Shown here: piece by piece, positions 58,080 through 64,000 of the stretch
Numbering within the stretch: the stretch's first letter is position 1
Layout: each line of letters starts with the position of its first letter
NCBI RefSeq assembly: GCF_014192225.1
Contig: NZ_JACHXS010000004.1
Location: forward strand, 186,001 to 250,000
Reading direction: 5' to 3'
Length of the DNA: 64,000 bases
Origin: Pseudoduganella umbonata
GTDB lineage: Bacteria > Pseudomonadota > Gammaproteobacteria > Burkholderiales > Burkholderiaceae_D
Notes under the pieces: model-generated
Databases searched by the model: none
Seen by the model: only the letters and a program-made list of their open reading frames with translations
What the model was told of the DNA's origin: nothing
Program-made: the position numbers and the translations under genes

Positions 58080-58535
58080 ATGGATAATCACTCCGACAAC
58101 GACCGCGGCGTCGCCGCCCTGGACTTCTGCCTGCGCCTGGCACGCGCGCAGGCCACCGTGGTCCGCCGGCTCGACGCAGTACTGGGCGGCCATCACGGCC
58201 TGTCGTTCGGCGACTTCATGCTGCTGCACCACCTGTCGAAAGCCCCGGGTGGACGCCTGCGCCGCGTCGACCTCGCCGAGCGCCAGGGCCTGACGGCATC
58301 CGGCGTCACCCGTACCCTGCTACCGATGGAAAAAACCGGCCTGGTGGCACGCCTGGCGGACGAGCGCGACGCGCGGGTCGGCTTCGCGGCGATCACGCCG
58401 GCTGGCCACGAGCTGCTCGACAATGCGCTGCACACGGCCCGCGAAACCTGCGCCGACCTGCTCCGGCATGCGCCGCAGGACCAGCTGGACTCGCTCACGG
58501 CCGTGCTCGGCAACATCCTGGGGCCGGGCGCATGA
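58080..58535 (+). CDS. MarR-family transcriptional regulator
   Basis: Winged-helix regulator of 151 residues. Core: HHGLSFGDFMLLHHLSKAPG, RRVDLAERQGLTASGVTRTL (recognition helix), then the wing DERDARVGFAAITPAG. AAGGA 6 bases before the ATG at 58080. Its own operator lies just upstream. The target gene is unclear: a LysR gene follows on the same strand and the DUF882 gene is divergent. Confidence 0.88.
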   Translation: MDNHSDNDRGVAALDFCLRLARAQATVVRRLDAVLGGHHGLSFGDFMLLHHLSKAPGGRLRRVDLAERQGLTASGVTRTLLPMEKTGLVARLADERDARVGFAAITPAGHELLDNALHTARETCADLLRHAPQDQLDSLTAVLGNILGPGA

Positions 58536-58575
58536 ACGCACCGGCTGACGCCGCTACAATGCCGGCCTTGGGCAG

Positions 58576-58635
58576 CCGCGCAATGAACCGCGCAGCGAGC
58601 GGCGCAACGAGCGGCACAACACAACCGCGCAATAC
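58576..58635. repeat. Five degenerate 12-bp repeats before the LysR gene
   Basis: Units such as CCGCGCAATGAA, CCGCGCAGCGAG and CGGCGCAACGAG follow each other exactly 12 bases apart. They fill the gap between the MarR stop and the LysR start. They may influence LysR expression or be neutral slippage. Confidence 0.6.
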
Positions 58636-58649
58636 AACGGGAACGCACG

Positions 58650-59621
58650 ATGGAAACCAAATGGCTGGAAGACTTCATCTCGCTGGTCGAGACCAATAAC
58701 TTCAGCCGCTCGGCGCAGCTGCGCCACGTGACGCAGCCGGCGTTCTCGCGCCGCATCCAGTCGTTGGAAAACTGGCTCGGCACGGACCTGATCGATCGCA
58801 CCACCTTCCCTACCCGGCTCACGCCGGCCGGCCACGTGTTCTACGAGCAGGCGCTGGAAATGCTGGGCCAGATCAACGGCGTACGCGAACTGCTGCGGCA
58901 CAAGCGGGTGGCCGCGCAAACGACGATCGACCTGGCCGTGCCGCACACGCTGTCGCTGACGTTCGTGCCGAAGTGGATCACGAAACTGGAAGAAGACTTC
59001 GGCCCCGAACTTGGCCCGCTGCACAGCCGCCTGATGGCACTGAACGTGCACGACGCCGTGCTGCAGCTGGTGGAAGGCGGCTGCGACCTGCTGCTGTGCT
59101 ACCACCATCCGCGCCAGCCGGTGCAGCTCGATCCGGGCCGCTACGACATGCTGGTGATGGGCCGCGAGGCGCTGCGCGCCTATGCCCGCTGCGACAAGGC
59201 GCGCCAGCCGATGTTCACGCTGCCGGGCCGGAAAGCAGCACCGCTGCCCTTCCTGTCGTACACCACCAATGCCTACCTGGGCCGGATGGTCGACCTGATC
59301 CTGGCCGACGCCAGGCCCGCGCTGCACCTGGACAAACGCTATGAAACCGATATGGCCGAGGGCCTGAAGATGATGGCGCTGGAAGGGCGCGGCATCGCCT
59401 TCCTGCCTGAATCGGCCGTCACGCGCGAGGTGAAGCAGAAGCTGCTGGCACCGGCCGACACGGGCGGCAGCTGGGAAATCGAGATGGATATCCGGCTGTA
59501 CCGCGAGCGCCCGTCGCCGGCGCGGCCGGGCAAGCCGCTGGTCGCCGCACTGTGGGATTTCCTCGCCGCGCAATTGCAGCCGCCCGCGGCGAAGCGGCGC
59601 GTGCCGGCATCGGAGCGCTAG
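58650..59621 (+). CDS. LysR-family regulator, HypT/YjiE-like
   Basis: Regulator of 323 residues. N-terminus METKWLEDFISLVETNNFSRSAQ, then RHVTQPAFSRRIQSLENWLG, matches the HypT/YjiE subgroup. The effector domain has PHTLSLTFVPKWITKL and LEGRGIAFLPESAV. HypT responds to hypochlorite in E. coli; many relatives sit beside unrelated genes. Here glutamate dehydrogenase follows by 145 bases, on the same strand, with a T-N11-A-like palindrome between, so gdh is the likely target (inference). Confidence 0.87.
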   Translation: METKWLEDFISLVETNNFSRSAQLRHVTQPAFSRRIQSLENWLGTDLIDRTTFPTRLTPAGHVFYEQALEMLGQINGVRELLRHKRVAAQTTIDLAVPHTLSLTFVPKWITKLEEDFGPELGPLHSRLMALNVHDAVLQLVEGGCDLLLCYHHPRQPVQLDPGRYDMLVMGREALRAYARCDKARQPMFTLPGRKAAPLPFLSYTTNAYLGRMVDLILADARPALHLDKRYETDMAEGLKMMALEGRGIAFLPESAVTREVKQKLLAPADTGGSWEIEMDIRLYRERPSPARPGKPLVAALWDFLAAQLQPPAAKRRVPASER

Positions 59622-59648
59622 GCGATCCCCGGCAGCGCAAAACCACGT

Positions 59649-59665
59649 TATGCATTTTTTGCATA
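59649..59665 (+). promoter_or_regulatory. LysR-type operator candidate before gdhA
   Basis: TATGCA, five T, TGCATA: perfect 6-bp arms in the T-N11-A form that LysR proteins prefer. It lies 102 bases before the gdhA start. Confidence 0.55.
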
Positions 59666-59766
59666 GCCGGATGCGCAAGCGGCATTGGCAGGGAAACAGG
59701 CGGCCATCCTATGATTCGCCTCGCTGGCGGTAACGAGCCGCCAACCCAACATCAGGAGTCATCACC

Positions 59767-61050
59767 ATGATCAGCCATGCCTTGCCTTCCTACCTCAATG
59801 CCGACGATCTCGGACCATGGGGCCAGTACCTGCAGCAGATCGACCGCGTCACGCCCCACCTGGGCGCCCTGTCGCGCTGGGTCGAAACGCTGAAGCGCCC
59901 GAAGCGCATCCTCACCGTCGACGTGCCGATCGAGCGCGATGACGGGTCGATCGCCCACTTCGAGGGCTACCGGGTGCAGCACAACATGTCGCGCGGTCCG
60001 GGCAAGGGCGGCGTGCGCTTCCACCAGGACGTGACCCTGTCGGAAGTGATGGCCCTGTCCGCATGGATGACGGTCAAGAATGCCGCGGTCAACGTGCCAT
60101 ACGGCGGCGCCAAGGGCGGCATCCGCGTCGATCCGAAGACGCTGTCGAAAGGCGAGCTGCAGCGCCTGACCCGCCGCTACACGAGCGAGATCAGCCTGAT
60201 CATCGGCCCGACCAAGGACATCCCGGCACCGGACGTGAACACCAACGAGCAGGTGATGGCGTGGATGATGGATTCCTACGCGATGATCGAAGGTAACCTG
60301 TCGACCGGCGTGGTGACCGGCAAACCGATCTCGCTGGGCGGCTCGCTGGGCCGGCGCGAAGCCACCGGCCGCGGCGTGTTCGTGGTCGGCCGAGAAGCGG
60401 CGCGCCAGCGCGGCGTGGCGATCGCCGGTGCGCGCGTCGCCGTGCAGGGCTTCGGCAACGTGGGCGGCGTGGCCGCCACGATGTTCGCCGAGGCCGGCGC
60501 GAAGATCGTCGCCGTGCAGGATCACACCGGCACGATCGTCAACGAAGGCGGCCTCGATACTGCCCAACTGCATCGCTACGTCGCCGAGACCGGCGGCGTA
60601 AATGGCTTCCCCGGCGCCGACGCGTTCCTCGACCGCGATGCGTTCTGGGACGTGGCGTCGGACATCCTGATCCCGGCCGCGCTCGAACAGCAGATCACGG
60701 CGGCGAATGCTCCGCGTATCCGCACCAAGATCATCCTCGAAGGCGCCAACGGCCCGACCACGCCGGAAGCCGACGACATCCTCAACGACAAGGACATCCT
60801 CATCGTGCCGGACGTGCTGGCCAATGCCGGCGGCGTGACCGTGTCCTACTTCGAGTGGGTGCAGGATTTCTCCAGCTTCTTCTGGAGCGAGGACGAGATC
60901 AATGCCCGCCTGACCCGCATCATGCAGGAGGCGTTCAGCGCGGTGTGGGAAGTGGCGCAGGATAAGAAGGTGTCGCTGCGCACGGCCACCTTCATCCTGG
61001 CCTGCACCCGCGTGCTGCAGGCGCGCGAGGTGCGCGGCCTGTATCCGTAA
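59767..61050 (+). CDS. gdhA: Glu/Leu/Phe/Val dehydrogenase family, glutamate dehydrogenase
   Basis: Protein of 427 residues that interconverts glutamate and 2-oxoglutarate plus ammonia. The substrate Lys residues are K80 ([10 protein letters not shown]), K104 and catalytic K116 ([11 protein letters not shown]), followed by the Asp in [11 protein letters not shown]. The Rossmann motif is VQGFGNVGG. Length and sequence fit the small hexameric form of NAD-dependent or dual type (GdhA/RocG like). AGGAG before the ATG. A LysR gene lies upstream. Confidence 0.93.
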   Translation: MISHALPSYLNADDLGPWGQYLQQIDRVTPHLGALSRWVETLKRPKRILTVDVPIERDDGSIAHFEGYRVQHNMSRGPGKGGVRFHQDVTLSEVMALSAWMTVKNAAVNVPYGGAKGGIRVDPKTLSKGELQRLTRRYTSEISLIIGPTKDIPAPDVNTNEQVMAWMMDSYAMIEGNLSTGVVTGKPISLGGSLGRREATGRGVFVVGREAARQRGVAIAGARVAVQGFGNVGGVAATMFAEAGAKIVAVQDHTGTIVNEGGLDTAQLHRYVAETGGVNGFPGADAFLDRDAFWDVASDILIPAALEQQITAANAPRIRTKIILEGANGPTTPEADDILNDKDILIVPDVLANAGGVTVSYFEWVQDFSSFFWSEDEINARLTRIMQEAFSAVWEVAQDKKVSLRTATFILACTRVLQAREVRGLYP

Positions 61051-61059
61051 CGGCAGGCA

Positions 61060-61099
61060 CTGGCAAGGATTGCGCTGGCAAGATTGCGCTGGCAAAGAT
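61060..61099 (+). repeat. Three near-tandem copies of CTGGCAA(G)GATTGCG
   Basis: Units at 61060-61074, 61075-61088 and 61089-61099, 14-15 bases each, directly after the gdhA stop. Confidence 0.65.
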
Positions 61100-61152
61100 C
61101 AATGTAGCAAAGAGTCCCGACAATTCCGCAAGAGAAGCGGGGGAGACAGTGG

Positions 61153-61182
61153 AAGGCGCTGCCGCGAGGCAGCGCCTTTTTC
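61153..61182 (+). terminator. Intrinsic terminator after gdhA
   Basis: Stem AAGGCGCTGCC/GGCAGCGCCTT with a GCGA tetraloop and a T-run. About 100 bases past the stop. Confidence 0.9.
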
Positions 61183-61303
61183 TTTGCGCGCGCCGGTAGC
61201 GGCCGCCTCGAAACCGCCGGTATTTGTTTGCTGGCTCACAGACAACCAGCCCCGCGGCGCGCCAGAATGGCATGGTGTTCAAGACCAGCAACAAGGAACA
61301 GCC

Positions 61304-62410
61304 ATGCGCCCACCGATCGAATACGACCCGCGTTACGAAGTGCCGGAAGACGGCGAGGCCGACACGCAGGCCGACCTGCTCGACGTGCTGCACTCCATCG
61401 CGGACACGACCTTCACCGATACCGGCCGGCCGCTGCGCAGCGTCCATGCCAAGAGCCACGGCCTGCTGCGCGCCGAGCTGCGCGTGCTGCCGGACCTGCC
61501 GTCCGTGCTGGCGCAGGGCCTGTTCGCCGGGCCCGGCACGTATCCGGTCGTGATGCGGCTGTCGACCACGCCCGGCGACGTGCTGGAAGACAGCGTTTCC
61601 ACGCCGCGCGGCATGGCGCTGAAGGTGCTCGGCGTGCAGGGCCCGCGCCTGCCCGGCAGTGAAAACGATGCCACGCAAGACTTCGTGCTCGTCAATGCCA
61701 CCACCTTCCTGAATGCCGGCCCGAAGGCTTTCCTCGGCGGGCTGACGATGCTCGCCGCTACCACCGACAAGGCGCCCGCATTGAAGAAGATGCTCTCGGC
61801 CGCGCTGCGGCAGGTCGAGAAAGCGGTGGAAAAAGCCGGCGGCGAGAGCGCGCAACTGAAGGGCCTGGGCGGCCACCCGGCCACCCATCCGCTCGGCGAG
61901 ACCTACTACAGCCAGGTGCCGTTCCTGTTCGGCCGGTACATGGCGAAATGGGCGCTGGTGCCGACGGCCGTTGGGCTGACGCGCCTGAAGGATGCCCCGG
62001 TCGACTACGCGGCCGGCGCGGACGTGCTGCGCCAGGTCGTCGCCGAGCACTTTGCCCAGCAAGGCGGCGAATGGGACCTGCGCGTCCAGCTTTGCACCAA
62101 CATCGAGGAAATGCCGGTCGAGGATGCCTCGGGCGAATGGCCGGAAGACCTGAGCCCTTACGTGACCGTGGCGCGCGTCGTGGCGCCGCCGCAGATCGGC
62201 TGGAGCGAGGCGCTCTCCGAGGCAGTCGACGACGGCATGAGCTTCTCGGTCTGGCACGGCCTGGCCGCGCACCGGCCGCTGGGTTCCATCAACCGCGTGC
62301 GCAAGGCGGCCTACGAGATGTCGTCGAAACTGCGCGCCCGGCGCCGCGGCGAGGCGATCGTCGAACCCGAATCGCTGGACGGGCTGCCGTTCGATCACAA
62401 GGCGCACTGA
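61304..62410 (+). CDS. Catalase-related haem protein
   Basis: Protein of 368 residues related to the small catalase-like family (y4iL/SrpA-like). The conserved His block is RSVHAKSHGLLRAELRV, followed by VMRLSTTPGDVLEDSVSTP and MALKVLGVQG, which correspond to the catalase core. QDFVLVNATTFLN is also typical. The family usually lacks full catalase activity; some act as organic peroxide oxidases. No signal peptide. AAGGAA 6 bases before the ATG. It sits alone between the gdhA terminator and the hairpin repeat. Confidence 0.85.
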   Translation: MRPPIEYDPRYEVPEDGEADTQADLLDVLHSIADTTFTDTGRPLRSVHAKSHGLLRAELRVLPDLPSVLAQGLFAGPGTYPVVMRLSTTPGDVLEDSVSTPRGMALKVLGVQGPRLPGSENDATQDFVLVNATTFLNAGPKAFLGGLTMLAATTDKAPALKKMLSAALRQVEKAVEKAGGESAQLKGLGGHPATHPLGETYYSQVPFLFGRYMAKWALVPTAVGLTRLKDAPVDYAAGADVLRQVVAEHFAQQGGEWDLRVQLCTNIEEMPVEDASGEWPEDLSPYVTVARVVAPPQIGWSEALSEAVDDGMSFSVWHGLAAHRPLGSINRVRKAAYEMSSKLRARRRGEAIVEPESLDGLPFDHKAH

Positions 62411-62439
62411 CGCATCCAGCGCCGCCGGCACCGGTTGCC

Positions 62440-62690
62440 GAGCCCGTGTCCTCGTGCCTGGCACCGGGACACGGGCTCGGCAGCAATCATCCCACCGAAA
62501 TTTCCCGACGAATCCCGGCTCCTGCATGGCTGAGCCCGTGTCAGCGTGCCTGGCACCGGAACACGGGCTCGGCTGCAGTCCCCCCACCGATATTTCCCGA
62601 CGATTCCGGGTTCCTGCCTGGCTGAGCCCGTGTCACCGTGCCTGGCACCGGTACACGGGCTCGGCAGCAGTCATCCGGCGGAATGCATTT
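62440..62690. repeat. 92-bp tandem repeat with cruciform-like hairpin (2.7 copies)
   Basis: Copies begin at 62440, 62532 and 62624, exactly 92 bp apart. Each starts with an outer stem GAGCCCGTGT/ACACGGGCTC (10-11 bp) around GTGC-CTG-GCAC. The spacers keep TTTCCCGACGA and CCTGGCT in the same place. Differences in the first two copies lie mainly in the loop flanks. The element resembles REP/BIME-type palindromic repeats. Confidence 0.85.
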
Positions 62691-62707
62691 GCTATCATGC
62701 GCGCCTT

Positions 62708-62735
62708 GGCCGGCGCGCGCCGGCCTCCCCTTTTT
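62708..62735 (+). terminator. Palindrome plus T-run just before the S9 peptidase gene
   Basis: A perfect 18-bp GC palindrome GGCCGGCGC/GCGCCGGCC followed by TCCCCTTTTT. It has terminator form yet lies 20-45 bases before the ATG. A TATCAT box at about 62691 would start transcription just upstream, so this could be an attenuator, or the terminator of the repeat region. Confidence 0.45.
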
Positions 62736-62753
62736 GAAGATCGGAGAAACCGG

Positions 62754-64000
62754 ATGACCCTACGCCTGCTGGCAACCAGCGCCGCTCTCGCGGCGGTTGC
62801 CTTATCGGCCGCCCCACTCGCGATGGCGGCGCCACGCGGCCTCACCATCGAAGACTTGGCGAGCATGGAGCGCGTCGGCAGCCCCGTGCTGTCGCCCGAC
62901 GCCTCGCGCGTCGTCTACACCGTGCGCAGCACCAGCCTGGAAAAGAACCGCGGCACGACCCAGCTGTGGATGATCGACCTGCGCGCAGCGACGCAGTCCA
63001 CTCCTCCAGCCCCGCAGCAGCTCACGTCCCACGATGCGAGCAGCCTCGACCCCGAATGGTCGGCCAGCGGCGACGCCGTCTATTTCCTGTCCAGCCGCTC
63101 CGGCTCGTCGCAGGTGTGGCGCTTGCCGGCAGGCGGCGGCGAAGCCGTCAGGGTGACGGACCTGCCGCTCGATGTCGACAGCTTCCACGTCTCCCCGAAG
63201 GGCGATCGCCTGGCGGTAACGCTGGCCGTGTTCCGCGATTGCGCCGACCTGGCCTGCACGAAGAAGCGCAACGACGAGCGCGCCGCCGGCAAGGCCACCG
63301 GCAAGCTGTACGACCAGATGTTCGTGCGCCACTGGGATACGTGGGCGGACGGCAAGCGCAACGTGCTGTACTCGGTGCCCCTGGGTTCCACCCCTGCCGC
63401 CAGCGCGGTCAGCCTGTCCGGCACGCTCGATGGCGACATCACCAGCAAGCCGTTCGGCGACCGCGGCGAATATACGTTCAGCCCCGACGGCCAGCGCATC
63501 GTGTTCTCCGTGCGCGTGGCGGGCAGCAGCGAAGCCTGGTCGACCAACTTCGACCTGTATGAGGTGCCGGCCGCCGGCGGCGCCGCGCCGCGCAACCTGA
63601 CGGCCGACAATCCCGCCTGGGACACCAAGCCGCAATTCTCCCCGGACGGCAAGACCCTCGCCTACCTCGCGATGAAGCGCCCCGGCTTCGAAGCGGACCG
63701 CTTCCACATGATCCTGCAGGACGTTGCCACCGGCAAGAAGCGCGTGCTGGCCGAGAGCTGGGACCGTTCGATCGCCGACTACCGCTGGCGCCCGGACGGC
63801 AAGGCGCTGCTGGCCAACGCCGACGATATCGGCAACCACCGCCTGTTCTCGCTCGACGTCGCCAGCGGCAAGGTCGCCGCGCTGACGGACAAGGGCTATG
63901 TCGCGGAATTCGATGCGAAGCGCGATACCGTCGTCATGGCGCAGAACAGCCTGCACGATGGCGCCCAGCTGTACAAGCTGGCCGGCGGCAAGGCCATCCA
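62754..64000 (+). CDS. S9-family peptidase (prolyl oligopeptidase / acylaminoacyl peptidase), 5' part
   Basis: Starts at ATG 62754 (GGAGA 6 bases upstream) and is open to the window end: 415 codons seen. Signal peptide to about residue 25 (LSAAPLAMA|AP). The rest is an N-terminal beta-propeller built of WD40/TolB-like blades: SPDASRVVYTV, DPEWSASGDAVYFLSSRSG, FSPDGQRIVFSV, PQFSPDGKTLAYLAM. RVGSPVLSPD is characteristic of periplasmic S9 peptidases. The catalytic alpha/beta-hydrolase domain with the Ser lies beyond the window, so activity cannot be checked. Confidence 0.88.
   Translation, partial: MTLRLLATSAALAAVALSAAPLAMAAPRGLTIEDLASMERVGSPVLSPDASRVVYTVRSTSLEKNRGTTQLWMIDLRAATQSTPPAPQQLTSHDASSLDPEWSASGDAVYFLSSRSGSSQVWRLPAGGGEAVRVTDLPLDVDSFHVSPKGDRLAVTLAVFRDCADLACTKKRNDERAAGKATGKLYDQMFVRHWDTWADGKRNVLYSVPLGSTPAASAVSLSGTLDGDITSKPFGDRGEYTFSPDGQRIVFSVRVAGSSEAWSTNFDLYEVPAAGGAAPRNLTADNPAWDTKPQFSPDGKTLAYLAMKRPGFEADRFHMILQDVATGKKRVLAESWDRSIADYRWRPDGKALLANADDIGNHRLFSLDVASGKVAALTDKGYVAEFDAKRDTVVMAQNSLHDGAQLYKLAGGKAI

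Noticed and set aside
62440..62690. CRISPR array
   Set aside because: The repeats are 92 bp apart, but the spacers are themselves similar between copies, and no cas gene is near. It is a tandem hairpin repeat.

Overview
The window reads as chromosome of a GC-rich betaproteobacterium of the family Oxalobacteraceae, most like Massilia, Duganella or Pseudoduganella. Three things point there. The gene orders rlmE-ftsH-folP-glmM, carA-carB-greA and pstSCAB-phoU-phoB-phoR are typical of the group. There are two PEP-CTERM exported proteins. The coding style is strongly GC-rich, so nearly every gene casts long open shadows in other frames. Nearly all of the window is core genome. I found no insertion sequence, prophage, CRISPR array, toxin-antitoxin pair or recognisable defence island.

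Layout. 1-7.7 kb: envelope-stress-like membrane proteins (LiaF type), two tiny unannotated ORFs, a LysR regulator, a PEP-CTERM protein, a periplasmic asparaginase, the ArgP/LysE-family exporter pair and a 16-cysteine zinc-ribbon protein. 7.9-15 kb: tRNA-Arg(TCT), then glmM, folP, ftsH, rlmE on the minus strand, divergent yhbY, then greA and a DUF4149 gene. 15-19.6 kb: carB and carA with a clear sigma70 promoter. 19.7-22.1 kb: a second PEP-CTERM protein, a GlcG/HbpS-like protein and a patatin-like lipoprotein. 22.1-31.8 kb: the whole phosphate regulon core (phoR, phoB, phoU, pstB, pstA, pstC, pstS), divergent from ppk1 and sixA, with many Pho-box half sites between. 31.8-32.1 kb: an unusual structured small transcription unit with a 39-residue membrane peptide. 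32.1-43.7 kb: fliD, a PilZ protein, radA, alr, divergent lplT, DUF1853, a uracil-DNA glycosylase with a long linker, rimI, tsaB, a thioredoxin-like protein, and an HxlR regulator divergent from an MFS transporter. 43.7-49.1 kb: a molybdenum hydroxylase large subunit abutting a three-PAS GGDEF/EAL protein. 49.2-55.4 kb: DUF1993, DUF1289, DUF1415, mltD, fabI and a DEAD-box helicase with a long structured leader. 55.4-58 kb: three peptidoglycan-active enzymes (L,D-transpeptidase, M23, DUF882). 58-64 kb: MarR, a HypT-like LysR beside glutamate dehydrogenase, a catalase-like protein, a 92-bp tandem hairpin repeat and the start of an S9 peptidase that runs off the window.

How the genes work together. 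The pst/pho cluster and ppk1/sixA form one phosphate-sensing and polyphosphate module that shares a bidirectional Pho-box control region. mltD, the L,D-transpeptidase, the M23 protein, the DUF882 protein, alr and glmM all serve peptidoglycan synthesis or remodelling. carAB feed arginine and pyrimidines, and ArgP with the LysE-family exporter handles excess basic amino acids. No clearly new system is visible. The best leads are the structured small-ORF unit at 31.8-32.1 kb, the 92-bp hairpin repeat at 62.4-62.7 kb, the structured helicase leader at 53.3-53.8 kb and the glycosylase with a twice-repeated EDTxWFD motif. All promoter, operator and structure calls are by eye; none was computed.
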